Shown here in pieces: positions 33,776-42,437 of a stretch of 64,000 nt of DNA. A program made the position numbers and the translations under genes. Positions within the stretch are counted from its first letter, which is position 1; each line of letters opens with the position of its first letter. This stretch comes from Alicyclobacillus shizuokensis NBRC 103103 (GTDB lineage: Bacteria; Bacillota; Bacilli; Alicyclobacillales; Alicyclobacillaceae), in assembly GCF_001552255.1 (NCBI RefSeq), contig NZ_BCQV01000022.1:1-64000 (forward strand). Direction: 5' to 3'. Below the pieces are notes generated by a model. The model had not been told where the DNA came from. It searched no databases and saw nothing but the letters and a program-made list of their open reading frames with translations.

Positions 33776-34933
33776 GTGCGGGACGAAAACTCATGCAGCG
33801 CAGCGCATAGACTAGTGACATGGTACGAGCAGCATCGGCGGGACCTGCCGTGGCGCCGGACGCGCGATCCGTACGCCATCTGGCTGAGTGAAACGATGTT
33901 GCAGCAGACCCGGGTCGAAACCGTGATCTCCTACTACCAAGAGTTTCTCCGCCGTTTTCCCAGCGTGGGCGCCCTGGCGGCAGCTGAAGAAGCGGATGTG
34001 CTCAAGATGTGGCAAGGGCTCGGCTATTATTCACGGGCACGCAACCTGCACCGGGCGGCTCGGCTGGTGGTGGCGCGGTACGGCGGCCGCATTCCGGACG
34101 ACGAGGAGAGTTTGTCCGAGCTGCCGGGCGTTGGCCCCTACACGCGCGGCGCGGTGTTGTCCATCGCGTTCGACCAGCCGGTGCCGGCCGTCGACGGGAA
34201 CGTGCTGCGGGTGATGGCGCGCTTTCTCGGCATTGACGATCCGATTCAGTCCCCGGCGGTCAAGCGCCAAGTTCACAGCGTGGTCGCGGGATGGCTGGCC
34301 GAAACCCGCCCGTCCCAGTTGACGCAGGCCCTGATGGAGCTTGGCGCGCTGGTGTGCGTGCCGCGGCAGCCGCGCTGCACCGATTGCCCTCTGCAGGACG
34401 AGTGCACCGCCTTCCGGACGCATCGGACGCAGGAATTGCCGGTTCGCGCCAAGGCGCGCCCGCGGCGGGAGGTGGTCGTGGTGGCGCTGTGGTGCGAAGA
34501 TGCTCGAGGGGTCCTGCTGGAGCAGCGGCCAGGGCGGGGATTGCTGGCCCGCCTGTGGCAGCTGCCGGCGACCGAACTGCCGATGCCGCTCGCGGCCAGC
34601 GATGAGGAGACGAGGCAGCGGGCGGCCGGGCAAAAGTTGGCCGAGCTGTTCGCCGCCGAATGGACGGAGGGAGGAGGGGCCGCGGCCACAGCGGTGGCCG
34701 AATCCGGTCCGCGTGCGTTTGCCTTGGTCGGCCGGGACCGGCATGTATTCTCGCATGTGGAATGGGAGGTCTTTGTCTATCGCCCGATTTCGTTGACAGC
34801 CTATCCGGCGCGTCTGCCAGAACCTTATCGGTTTGCCCGGCTGGATGACTTGCGACCGTTTGCACTGCCCAGGGTATACGAGCGGCTGCTGCGGTCGATA
34901 CCAGCTGGTAGGAATCTCTGCCGTGAAGAGTGA
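33776..34933 (+). CDS. mutY: A/G-specific adenine glycosylase MutY
   Basis: MutY removes adenine mispaired with 8-oxoguanine. The 385-residue protein has the catalytic Glu in LSETMLQQTRVETV, the helix-hairpin-helix ELPGVGPYTRGAV with catalytic Asp in PAVDGNVLRV, and a [4Fe-4S] cluster Cx6Cx2Cx5C (CVPRQPRCTDCPLQDEC). A C-terminal NUDIX-like domain for 8-oxoG recognition follows. GTG 33776 has GAGGAGGA five bases upstream; an in-frame GTG at 33761 is less likely. It stands at the head of a short run with the BI-1 gene. Confidence 0.96.
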   Translation: MRDENSCSAAHRLVTWYEQHRRDLPWRRTRDPYAIWLSETMLQQTRVETVISYYQEFLRRFPSVGALAAAEEADVLKMWQGLGYYSRARNLHRAARLVVARYGGRIPDDEESLSELPGVGPYTRGAVLSIAFDQPVPAVDGNVLRVMARFLGIDDPIQSPAVKRQVHSVVAGWLAETRPSQLTQALMELGALVCVPRQPRCTDCPLQDECTAFRTHRTQELPVRAKARPRREVVVVALWCEDARGVLLEQRPGRGLLARLWQLPATELPMPLAASDEETRQRAAGQKLAELFAAEWTEGGGAAATAVAESGPRAFALVGRDRHVFSHVEWEVFVYRPISLTAYPARLPEPYRFARLDDLRPFALPRVYERLLRSIPAGRNLCREE

Positions 34934-34975
34934 GTGAATGGGATTGGGACATCCACAAGCCTGGAGGGATGCCAA

Positions 34976-35617
34976 ATGGAACTGACCCTGAGCCGTCAGC
35001 GGCTGATGAGCAAGGTGTTCTTTGGTCTCTTCCTGAGCCTGTTGTCCGCCTTCGTCGGTCTCGGCCTGGGACGCTACCTGCCGCCTGCGTTGTTGTTGGC
35101 TGCCATGGTCGCCGAAGTGGTCATGATCATCGTCGCCATGTTCGTGCAGCGGTCGCGGCGCATCGGCATGGGGTTTGTGCTGGTCTTCACATTCGTCTCC
35201 GGATTGACCCTCTATCCCGTGATCGCGGTGTACGCGTCGCAATTGGGCGCCACCCTGGTGCTGGAGGCGGCGGGCGTGACGGCGGCCACGTTCTTCATTT
35301 CCGCGCTTGTGGCCGCGCGCAGCGACTTTGATTTCTCCTTTCTTTCCGGGTTTTTGTTCATTGCCCTGCTGGCGCTGCTGCTGATGGGGGTAGTGTCGCT
35401 GTTCATCAGTTTCTCGACGGTGGCGCAGCTGATTTACTGCGTGCTGGGGATTGCCGTCTTTGTCGGCTATGTCCTGTTTGACATCAACCGCATGGCCCGC
35501 CATGGCGTGGTGGAGGCGCAGGTGCCGTGGGTGGTGCTGTCCCTTTATCTGGACGTCCTCAACCTGTTCCTGTTCATCCTCCGTCTGATGGGAGTGCTGC
35601 AATCGTCCCGCGATTGA
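34976..35617 (+). CDS. Bax inhibitor-1 / YetJ-family membrane protein
   Basis: A 213-residue protein with about seven membrane helices. The C-terminal pattern LFDINRMAR followed by SLYLDVLNLFLFILRLMG is characteristic of the BI-1 family; the two Asp residues correspond to the pH-sensing di-Asp pair of the B. subtilis YetJ calcium leak channel. ATG 34976 has GGAGGG seven bases upstream. It lies between mutY and leuS with no obvious partner. Confidence 0.87.
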   Translation: MELTLSRQRLMSKVFFGLFLSLLSAFVGLGLGRYLPPALLLAAMVAEVVMIIVAMFVQRSRRIGMGFVLVFTFVSGLTLYPVIAVYASQLGATLVLEAAGVTAATFFISALVAARSDFDFSFLSGFLFIALLALLLMGVVSLFISFSTVAQLIYCVLGIAVFVGYVLFDINRMARHGVVEAQVPWVVLSLYLDVLNLFLFILRLMGVLQSSRD

Positions 35618-35637
35618 GCGCGCTCATCCGCTTGGAT

Positions 35638-35667
35638 TTGCGCAGATTACGTGCCGTCGATTATAAT
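35638..35667 (+). promoter_or_regulatory. Promoter of leuS
   Basis: TTGCGC (35638-35643), an 18-base spacer and a consensus TATAAT (35662-35667). It would give a leader of about 100 bases before leuS. Confidence 0.65.
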
Positions 35668-35722
35668 GTTTGGCAAAATCGAATGGCCGACGCAGGTCAT
35701 GATTGCACGGATGGAGATGGGC

Positions 35723-35752
35723 CTCTCGTCCACCCGAGGATGGGGGCTTTTT
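35723..35752 (+). terminator. Terminator-like hairpin in the leuS leader
   Basis: CTCTCGTCC (35723-35731) and GGATGGGGG (35738-35746) can pair over 9 bp, including G-U pairs, around a 6-base loop, followed by C and five T residues. It lies between the leuS promoter and start codon, so it may attenuate leuS. No T-box stem I or conserved antiterminator sequence is present in the short leader. Confidence 0.45.
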
Positions 35753-35776
35753 GTTTCCTGAAGGAGTCGAAGGACG

Positions 35777-38206
35777 ATGGAATACGATGTACGAGCGGTA
35801 GAGCGAAAGTGGAAGCAGCGTTGGCGCAAGCAGGGTATGCACAGAGCGGATGAGACGAGCGACAGACCCAAGTATTACTGTCTGGACATGTTTCCCTACC
35901 CGTCCGGGAGCGGCCTGCATGTCGGCCACTGGCGGGGCTATACGATTTCCGACGTGTGGAGCCGGTACAAAAAGCTGCAGGGGTACGAGGTCCTGCACCC
36001 AATGGGATGGGACGCGTTCGGCCTGCCGGCCGAGAACTACGCCATTTCCCACGGCGTTCATCCAGCCGTTTCGACCGCGGAAAACGTGGCCAACTTCAAG
36101 CGTCAGCTAGAAGAAATCGGCGCGATGTACGATTGGGATCGGGAGATCAATACAAGCAGCCCGGAGTTTTACAAGTGGACCCAGTACTTTTTTACCAAGA
36201 TGTTTGAGCGAGGCTTGGCTTACAAGAAGAAGATGCCCATCAACTGGTGTCCCAGCTGCAAGACCGGGCTGGCCAATGAAGAGGTTGTTGACGGCAAGTG
36301 TGACCGCTGCGGCAGCGACGTGACCAAGCGGGAGATGGAGCAGTGGATGCTGCGCATCACCGCTTACGCCGACCGGTTGCTACAGGACCTGGATAAGCTC
36401 GATTGGCCGGACAAGGTGAAGCGCATGCAGCGGGCTTGGATTGGCCGTTCCGAAGGTGCCCGCATCACGTTTCGGGTGAAAGGACACCCGGACGAGACCA
36501 TTGAGGTGTTCTCGACCCGCCCGGACACGCTCTATGGAGCAACGTACATGGTGCTAGCTCCTGAGCACCCGTTGGTCGAACGCATCACCGCGCCGGAGCA
36601 GCGCGACAGCGTCGAGGCGTATGTACAGCAGACGATGAAAAAGTCGGCAATTGACCGGCAGGTGGTGGACAAAACCAAGACGGGCGTGTTTCTCGGCGCC
36701 TACGCGGAACATCCGTTAACCGGCGAGGCGCTGCCCATCTGGATCTCCGACTATGTGCTGATGGATTACGGCACCGGTGCCATCATGGCGGTGCCGGCGC
36801 ACGATGAACGCGACTACGAGTTCGCACAGGCGTTTGGCCTGCCAGTGCGGCAGGTGATTGAGCCGGAGGACCCGGAACTGGCCGCCGAGGTTCAGGGCGG
36901 TCTCTACACGGGGCCGGGACGGCTGATTCACTCCGGCGATCTCGACGGCCTCGACGTGGAAGCCGGCAAGCGCGCCGTGATAGAGCGTCTGGAGGCCCAG
37001 GGCGCAGGCGCTTCGGCGGTCAACTATCGCATGCGCGACTGGGTGTTCGCCCGCCAGCGCTATTGGGGAGAGCCTATCCCCATCGTCTACTGCGAACATT
37101 GCGGCGCGGTGGCGGTGCCTGAGGATCAATTGCCGGTGACACTGCCGGATGTCGAACGCTATGAGCCGACGGGCACCGGCGAATCGCCGCTGGCGGCCAT
37201 CGAATCCTTTGTCCGCACCACCTGTCCCAAGTGCGGCGGGCCGGCGCGGCGGGAGACCGACACGATGCCACAGTGGGCCGGATCGAGCTGGTATTTCCTG
37301 CGTTACGCCGATCCGCACAACGACAAGGAACCCTTCAGCCGTGCAGCGGCCAACAAGTGGCTGCCGGTGGACATGTACATCGGCGGCGTGGAGCACGCGG
37401 TGCTGCACCTGCTGTACGCGCGCTTTTTCACCAAGGTTATCCACGACCTCGGCCTGATTGACTTTGACGAGCCGTTCCAGCGCCTGTTCAACCAGGGCAT
37501 GTTGACGCTGAACGGATCGAAGATGAGCAAGTCGAAAGGGAACGTGGTCAACCCGGATGACATTATTGAACAGTTTGGTGTCGACGCCCTGCGCGTCTAC
37601 GAGCTGTTTGTCGGTCCGCCGGAGGATGACGCCGAGTGGAGCACGAACGGACTGGAAGGGGTCAGCCGCTTCCTCCACCGCTACTACCGGCTGTTCATGT
37701 CTCATGTCGACCGTCCTGCTCCGGAGCGGGAGTCGCTGACGAGGCTCCGCCACCGCTTCGTGGCGACGCTGTCCGAACGCATGCAAGGTTTCAAGCTGAA
37801 CACGGCGGTCAGCGCGTTCATGGAATACACCAACGCCCTTGCCGAGGAGGCGCGGCAGGGCGGGCTGGACAGGGCCACCTTGGAGACGATGGCGGTGACG
37901 ATTGCCCCCTTCGCGCCGCACCTAGGCGAGGAGCTGTGGTCGCAGTTGGGACACTCCGAGTCGGTGTTTGCGGCCGCCTGGCCGACGTACGACGAGCGCT
38001 GGCTGCGCGACGACGAGCTGGAAATCGCCGTCCAGGTCAACGGCCGCGTGCGCGCGCACGCGGTGGTTGCGGCCGATGCGGACAAGGCTGCGGTGCTGGC
38101 CCAGGTCCGGCAGTCGCCAGAACTTGCCCAGTGGCTGGCCGGCAAGACGGTGGTCAAGGAGATTTACGTGCCGGGCCGCTTGGTCAATCTGGTCGTGAAA
38201 GGGTGA
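35777..38206 (+). CDS. leuS: Leucyl-tRNA synthetase
   Basis: LeuRS charges tRNA-Leu and edits mischarged tRNAs. The 809 residues match bacterial LeuRS. The HIGH motif is HVGH in PYPSGSGLHVGH near residue 47, the KMSKS motif reads KMSKSKGNVV near 580, and the editing domain holds the conserved FSTRPDTLYGATY. Zinc-type CxxC pairs (CPSC, CDRC) occur near 160. The ATG start has GAAGGAG 11 bases upstream. The promoter and a possible attenuator lie in the 160 bases before it. Confidence 0.97.
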   Translation: MEYDVRAVERKWKQRWRKQGMHRADETSDRPKYYCLDMFPYPSGSGLHVGHWRGYTISDVWSRYKKLQGYEVLHPMGWDAFGLPAENYAISHGVHPAVSTAENVANFKRQLEEIGAMYDWDREINTSSPEFYKWTQYFFTKMFERGLAYKKKMPINWCPSCKTGLANEEVVDGKCDRCGSDVTKREMEQWMLRITAYADRLLQDLDKLDWPDKVKRMQRAWIGRSEGARITFRVKGHPDETIEVFSTRPDTLYGATYMVLAPEHPLVERITAPEQRDSVEAYVQQTMKKSAIDRQVVDKTKTGVFLGAYAEHPLTGEALPIWISDYVLMDYGTGAIMAVPAHDERDYEFAQAFGLPVRQVIEPEDPELAAEVQGGLYTGPGRLIHSGDLDGLDVEAGKRAVIERLEAQGAGASAVNYRMRDWVFARQRYWGEPIPIVYCEHCGAVAVPEDQLPVTLPDVERYEPTGTGESPLAAIESFVRTTCPKCGGPARRETDTMPQWAGSSWYFLRYADPHNDKEPFSRAAANKWLPVDMYIGGVEHAVLHLLYARFFTKVIHDLGLIDFDEPFQRLFNQGMLTLNGSKMSKSKGNVVNPDDIIEQFGVDALRVYELFVGPPEDDAEWSTNGLEGVSRFLHRYYRLFMSHVDRPAPERESLTRLRHRFVATLSERMQGFKLNTAVSAFMEYTNALAEEARQGGLDRATLETMAVTIAPFAPHLGEELWSQLGHSESVFAAAWPTYDERWLRDDELEIAVQVNGRVRAHAVVAADADKAAVLAQVRQSPELAQWLAGKTVVKEIYVPGRLVNLVVKG

Positions 38207-38210
38207 CACC

Positions 38211-38897
38211 ATGCCTCCCGTCCAGGCTGACGAGCACAAGCTCTACTATCGCATTGCCCAGCAGATCCGCGGCATGATTGAAGAGGGTGTGCTGCGCCCG
38301 GGCGACAGGTTGCCCCCGCTGGCGGCACTGGCGGAGCAGTTTGGGTGCAGCCGGGCCACAGTGCGGGAGGCGCTGGGGGCGCTGCGCGGGCAGGGACTGG
38401 TCGAGTTTCGCCACGGCAACGGCACGTATGTGCGCACGGCCGCGGTGGAGATGTGGATGGAGCCGCTGGAAGCCGCCCTGTTGCTTGGACAAGCCGAGAC
38501 TCGGCAGCTGGTGCAGGCGATGACCGCGCTCTTGGCGGGCGCAGCCAGCGTGACCGCTCAGCGGGCGGGGCAGGTTGATTGGGGGCCGTTGACTCAGGCG
38601 ATGTTTCAGGTGGAATGCGCTTATCCGCGCGGCGAGGACGCGGTGGCCGCGGATATGGCGTTTTATCTGACTCTCGCCGCCTGTTCAGGCAACCAGGTGT
38701 TGGAGAACGCGCTGCGGGTGACGCAGGAGGCACTGCGCAGCGCCCTGCGCTTGCTGTCTGATGATTGGCAGAGCGGGCCGCAGACATGCCGCGCGGTCTA
38801 CGACGCGGTCGTGGCGGGTGACGCGCGGGCGGCGCGAGACATCTTGTACGAGTACGGCCAGCGTATGCTGGAACGATTGGATGCGCGCACCGGATGA
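38211..38897 (+). CDS. GntR-family (FadR-like) transcriptional regulator
   Basis: A 228-residue repressor-type protein with an N-terminal GntR winged helix (LRPGDRLPPLAALAEQFGCSRATVREALGALRGQGLVEFR, about residues 28-70) and an all-helical C-terminal ligand domain of FCD type. Family members sense small organic acids or related metabolites. It starts four bases after the leuS stop and is probably cotranscribed with it. Target genes are unknown; the next gene has its own CcpA-type promoter. Confidence 0.87.
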   Translation: MPPVQADEHKLYYRIAQQIRGMIEEGVLRPGDRLPPLAALAEQFGCSRATVREALGALRGQGLVEFRHGNGTYVRTAAVEMWMEPLEAALLLGQAETRQLVQAMTALLAGAASVTAQRAGQVDWGPLTQAMFQVECAYPRGEDAVAADMAFYLTLAACSGNQVLENALRVTQEALRSALRLLSDDWQSGPQTCRAVYDAVVAGDARAARDILYEYGQRMLERLDARTG

Positions 38898-38932
38898 GCG
38901 TGCGGCCGTCGTTGCAGAAGATGGGCGATCCG

Positions 38933-38961
38933 TTTTCAAACCGGCGGGATCGGTGTATAAT
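38933..38961 (+). promoter_or_regulatory. Promoter of the TrkA-like gene
   Basis: TTTTCA (38933-38938), a 17-base spacer and a perfect TATAAT (38956-38961). The transcription start would fall inside the cre site that follows. Confidence 0.6.
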
Positions 38962-38966
38962 ACGAA

Positions 38967-38980
38967 TGTAAGCGCTATCA
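38967..38980. promoter_or_regulatory. cre site (CcpA operator)
   Basis: TGTAAGCGCTATCA matches the catabolite-responsive element consensus TGWAARCGYTWNCW at every position. It begins five bases after the -10 box, an arrangement that gives CcpA repression. HprK and Crh, which supply the CcpA corepressor, are encoded in the same window. Confidence 0.8.
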
Positions 38981-39022
38981 ATCAAGGTCGGACTCCCACT
39001 TCATCTGGGGAGATGAGCGGTT

Positions 39023-39457
39023 ATGCGCGGAGAGTATGAACTGTTGCTGGTCGCGTTCTCGGAGGCGGGCGTGGATTACGCGCGCAGGGCCCAAGAGCTG
39101 GGGGCGCGGGTACGCGTACTCGACTGTTTTGATACGTACCATCGCCAACTGCGGCAATGGTACGGGAGGGACATGTTGTTGACCACCGACGGCAACCGGG
39201 CGGCTGTGCGTGAAGCGGCGGTCCAGGAACAGTTGGACGTGGCTGTCGTGCACGACGATGTGGACTTCGTGCGCAGCGCGCTGGTGGTGCAGTCCCTGTG
39301 TCAGGCGGGGGTGCCCGAGGTGCTGGTGGTCACCGAGCACCCGAGTCATCGGCGGATGTTTCGCAGTCTGGGAGCACATCAGGTGATTGTCTCCTCCAGC
39401 AGGGAGGCGGCGTGGGCGCAGCTTTACCGCTATCTGCCCAAACATATGCCGGCGTAG
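39023..39457 (+). CDS. Small TrkA-N/RCK-like domain protein
   Basis: This 144-residue soluble protein follows the alternating strand-helix pattern of the TrkA N-terminal (RCK) nucleotide-binding fold: ELLLVAFSEAGVDYARRAQELGARVRVLD, a REAAVQEQLDVAVVHDDVD segment, and EVLVVTEHPSHRRMFRSLGAHQVI. The glycine-rich GxGxxG loop is missing, so dinucleotide binding is doubtful. RCK domains usually gate potassium transporters; none is encoded next to it. Its promoter carries a perfect cre site, so it is probably repressed on preferred sugars. The assignment rests on fold pattern only. Confidence 0.65.
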   Translation: MRGEYELLLVAFSEAGVDYARRAQELGARVRVLDCFDTYHRQLRQWYGRDMLLTTDGNRAAVREAAVQEQLDVAVVHDDVDFVRSALVVQSLCQAGVPEVLVVTEHPSHRRMFRSLGAHQVIVSSSREAAWAQLYRYLPKHMPA

Positions 39458-39512
39458 GCGTCGCGTCGGCGCCGTAGACAATGTGGACAACCGCGGGACA
39501 ACGACGGATTGG

Positions 39513-39550
39513 CCCCTTCGTGTCCTTGAGCAGGCCGAAGGGGTGTTTTT
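39513..39550 (+). terminator. Intrinsic terminator after the TrkA-like gene
   Basis: CCCCTTCG (39513-39520) and CGAAGGGG (39536-39543) form an 8-bp stem with a 15-base loop, followed by TG and five T residues. Confidence 0.7.
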
Positions 39551-39649
39551 CGTGTTACCGCCCGTTTCCCTGGTGCGCAGGTTGCGGACACGGTCTATGC
39601 AGATGTGGTATTATCGTCATTGATACGCACTGCGCAGGAAGGTGACACC

Positions 39650-39841
39650 GTGTCGCAACGGCATAAAGTGACGTTTTTCTGTTTGGCTGTTTGTACGATG
39701 GCCTGTTTTGCCTTGGGCAGCGTGATGTTGGCCGAGGAGCACGGCGGACTGGCAGTGCTCCTGTTCGTCGTCGCGGTTGTTCTTACCGGTTTCGGATTTA
39801 TGACCCGCAAGCGCATCCTTCGCCACGCACAGCGTTCGTGA
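39650..39841 (+). CDS. Small two-helix membrane protein (YlaF/DUF5325-like)
   Basis: A 63-residue protein with two hydrophobic helices (VTFFCLAVCTMACFALGSV and LAVLLFVVAVVLTGFGF) and a basic C-terminus. The length and layout resemble YlaF-type proteins of Bacillus, of unknown function; the match is by pattern only. GTG 39650 has GGAAGGTGA six bases upstream. It lies 35 bases before the AI-2E gene. Confidence 0.6.
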   Translation: MSQRHKVTFFCLAVCTMACFALGSVMLAEEHGGLAVLLFVVAVVLTGFGFMTRKRILRHAQRS

Positions 39842-39876
39842 GTCCCGCCTACGGAGACGGGAAAGGTGGTCGGGCC

Positions 39877-41127
39877 GTGAGGTTGTCGTCGAATCAAGCG
39901 GAAATGCACAGGTATTTGTGGCGTGTCATTGAAGTGGTTTCTCTGTTGGCCTTCGTCGTCCTCCTGTGTGCAGCGTTTGCGGCCGCTTGGCCGTACATCT
40001 TTCCGTTTGTCATTGGCGGCGTGCTGGCCATGGTCCTCCTGCCGTTGGTACGCTGGTGCGAACGTATCGGCATGGGACGGACAATCGCGGTTTTGACCGT
40101 GATGGTCGGCATTGTGGTTTTGTTCCTGGTCATCTTCACCTACTTGGCCATCTCGATTGCACGAGAGGCCACAACGTTGACAGCGCAGTTGCCCGCGTAC
40201 CTGGCGGAGGCACAGAAATGGGCCAGACAGCGCCTCGACGCGGGTATGGACATGTACGGCCAACTGCCTCCCCAGGTCAGTTCCGGATTGCAGGACGCGA
40301 TCAACCATGTCCTGCAGAGCGTTGAAGGTTGGTTCAACAACCTCGCGTCTTTTATTCTCAATTCCTTGACGATGCTGCCGGAATGGACGTTCCTGGTCGT
40401 GATTTCCCTGATTGCCACCTTTTTTATGCTCGTGCGGCGAGAGCGGATGTATCAGCGGTTTTTGGGCGTGCTGCCGCCCGGCTGGTCGAGCAAGGTGCAG
40501 GTGGTCGTTAACGACGTGGTCCGTGCCTTCCTCGGCACGATTCGTGTTCAGGTCATTTTGATGATTCTCTCGGCGGTTCTGGGAGTCCTTGGGATGTGGC
40601 TGCTCAACATCCCCTATGCCCTGATTCTCGGGCTCTTGTTCGGGATCTCGGGGATGATTCCCATTCTCGGCTCCGCCATCATGACCGTGCCGTGGGCGGC
40701 CGGGGCGCTGCTCCTGGGCGATGTACCTCTGGCCATCAAGGTCCTGTTGATTCAGGTGGTCATCTCTTTTATTCGTCACCTGGTCGAACCGAAAATTTTG
40801 GCGGACAGCGTGGGGTTGGATACGCTGTCGACTCTGTTTGCGCTGTACGTCGGCATGAAGCTGCTCGGCGTGCTAGGGCTGTTTGTGGGACCTATTGCCT
40901 TGATTGGGGTCAAGTCCTTGTTGCGCATCCGGCTGTTCGTCGACTTTCTCCCGCCTGAGGCGGTGCAGGAGGCGGATGCGCGCACGGTTGCAGCGAGTGG
41001 GACACCCAGCGGGGAGGCGGATTTACCCAGTGTGTCGATCCGCGCGGCACAGGCCGAGCGGACGGATAGTCGAGTTGATGAACGAGAGCATGGGGAACGC
41101 GAAAACGGGCGGGGTGGAAAGCGGTGA
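39877..41127 (+). CDS. AI-2E family transporter (YtvI-like)
   Basis: A polytopic membrane protein of about 416 residues. It has paired N-terminal helices, a large soluble loop and five or so C-terminal helices, with the family segment LIQVVISFIRHLVEPKILADSVGLDTLSTLFALYVG. This matches the AI-2E/YtvI exporter family, which includes sporulation protein YtvI and some sodium/proton antiporters. The substrate is not predictable. GTG 39877 follows AAAGGTGG. The stop overlaps the DUF402 start (GTGA). Confidence 0.9.
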   Translation: MRLSSNQAEMHRYLWRVIEVVSLLAFVVLLCAAFAAAWPYIFPFVIGGVLAMVLLPLVRWCERIGMGRTIAVLTVMVGIVVLFLVIFTYLAISIAREATTLTAQLPAYLAEAQKWARQRLDAGMDMYGQLPPQVSSGLQDAINHVLQSVEGWFNNLASFILNSLTMLPEWTFLVVISLIATFFMLVRRERMYQRFLGVLPPGWSSKVQVVVNDVVRAFLGTIRVQVILMILSAVLGVLGMWLLNIPYALILGLLFGISGMIPILGSAIMTVPWAAGALLLGDVPLAIKVLLIQVVISFIRHLVEPKILADSVGLDTLSTLFALYVGMKLLGVLGLFVGPIALIGVKSLLRIRLFVDFLPPEAVQEADARTVAASGTPSGEADLPSVSIRAAQAERTDSRVDEREHGERENGRGGKR

Positions 41128-41627
41128 AGATCACCAGCCTACATGGGGACGGTCGACCACACCGGTGCTGGCCGGAGGCCATGTGCACCGATGACCCGTG
41201 GGTGTTTTACGTGCCGCCAGGGAGTCCGGTCGTGGAGGCGGACGGCCGCCGTTGGACGGACGAGGACCCGGTGCTGCTGATGTTTTGGCCCGGGGCATTC
41301 TATCAGGTGTGCTTGCTGCTGCGCCCGTACGGGACAGACTATTATTGCAATATCATCACGCCGCCAGTCTATCAATCTGATGCGGGCGTGTACTTTCGTG
41401 ATCTGGATATCGACGTGCTGCTGATGAAGGGTGAGTTGCGGGTGGTGGATGAGGAGGAGTTCCGTATCCGCAGCCGTCGATATCCGGCCGCGTGGGTGGA
41501 GGCGGCGCAAGCGGCGCGGGACTGGCTGACGGCAGCGGCCCGCACTCAGAGCGGTCCGTTTACCCCCGCCATAGCCAGCCGCTGGCGTGCGTGGGTGGAG
41601 CGCCGCGGCCAGGGCCGCGGCGATTGA
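41124..41627 (+). CDS. DUF402 domain protein, second copy
   Basis: A 167-residue DUF402 protein. The core runs YYCNIITPPVYQSDAGVYFRDLDIDVLLMKGELRVVDEEEF and matches the acidic Tyr/Asp centre of the family. It is clearly diverged from the copy at 32852. The GTG start overlaps the preceding stop by four bases, so it is coupled to the AI-2E gene. Phosphatase activity on nucleotides is known for some members and is only inferred here. Confidence 0.85.
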   Translation: MKITSLHGDGRPHRCWPEAMCTDDPWVFYVPPGSPVVEADGRRWTDEDPVLLMFWPGAFYQVCLLLRPYGTDYYCNIITPPVYQSDAGVYFRDLDIDVLLMKGELRVVDEEEFRIRSRRYPAAWVEAAQAARDWLTAAARTQSGPFTPAIASRWRAWVERRGQGRGD

Positions 41628-41630
41628 CTG

Positions 41631-42212
41631 TCAAGCGTTGTCCCGCTGGCTGGTGCGCAGGTCCACGTCCAGAAGTTTGCGCGCTCGCTCCATGATGGCA
41701 AACAGGGTCTTCGAGTCCTGCTCTAGCTGCTCTGCAGTGACGGGACCGAGATCGCCGACCGGATTGCGCGCCAGTTGTACCTCCAGTTCCCTGACCTTGG
41801 CGGCCAGCTCGTCGCGCTCCGCCTCGACCTGTTCCAGCTGGGCCCGCAGTTTCTGGTATCCAGCGTCGAATGTCTGGAGGAACTTGATGACGTCCTGCAT
41901 GGATTCTGACGTTGTAACCGTGATGACACTGGCAGAGTCTTTGAGGGATGGGTTTGTCGCGTTCATCTTCTGTACAGACTTGCGCTCCTTCTTGGCTTGT
42001 TCAATTTCCTCGCGGCGTTCCTTGCGCAGCACGCCGTTCCAGCGATATCCGCAGGCGGCCGGAGTGCGTCCCAGTTCGGCCGCGGCTTCCTCGAACGCCT
42101 TCAACTGCGTGCTGCCGCTGCGGATGTGACGTAAGACGATCTCAGACAGCCGTTCATCATCGCTGGGCAACCATGCGTCAGACCGTGTCGTCCAGCGTTC
42201 TGCACCTTCCAT
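41631..42212 (-). CDS. RsfA-family (Myb-like) prespore transcription regulator
   Basis: RsfA is a prespore-specific regulator in B. subtilis that modulates sigma-F-dependent genes. This 193-residue protein has the same Myb/SANT-like N-terminus (AWLPSDDERLSEIVLRHIRSGSTQLKAFEEAAAELGRTPAACGYRWN, about residues 13-58) and a C-terminal coiled coil (residues about 120-150, AQLEQVEAERDELAAKVRELE). ATG 42212 on the minus strand has GGAGG eight bases upstream. It is divergent from mrfA and convergent with the DUF402 gene. Confidence 0.9.
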   Translation of the reverse strand: MEGAERWTTRSDAWLPSDDERLSEIVLRHIRSGSTQLKAFEEAAAELGRTPAACGYRWNGVLRKERREEIEQAKKERKSVQKMNATNPSLKDSASVITVTTSESMQDVIKFLQTFDAGYQKLRAQLEQVEAERDELAAKVRELEVQLARNPVGDLGPVTAEQLEQDSKTLFAIMERARKLLDVDLRTSQRDNA

Positions 42213-42353
42213 CACATCTTCCTCCTTCTACCGGCTGCTATCATTTATTTCCAAGGTGTACGAGATTCATACCCTGTCAGGTAAAAACCCACTATTATGC
42301 TATGTGCGAGGCGAGCAATCGTGACCTGTTGCACTGAAATTCGTAGAGAGGTG

Positions 42354-42367
42354 CGAACAGGAGTTCG
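42354..42367. promoter_or_regulatory. LexA (SOS) box upstream of mrfA
   Basis: CGAACAGGAGTTCG carries both full half-sites, CGAAC and GTTCG, at the LexA spacing of four bases. Only the last spacer base departs from the RNRY pattern. It lies 71 bases before the mrfA start codon in the divergent region with rsfA. Confidence 0.65.
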
Positions 42368-42437
42368 CCGTTGCATCGCGAAATAAGTAGGAAGGTCGAT
42401 ACGAGTGAAGGAACGCGAAAGAGGTTAGGACGAACCG

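Noticed and set aside
34031..35602. Long open frame antisense to mutY and the BI-1 gene (523 codons)
   Set aside because: Its Gln/His-rich sequence is the typical mirror of G+C-rich coding DNA; both sense genes are clear.
35668..35776. T-box riboswitch before leuS
   Set aside because: The leader is about 100 bases, with no stem I or T-box antiterminator sequence.
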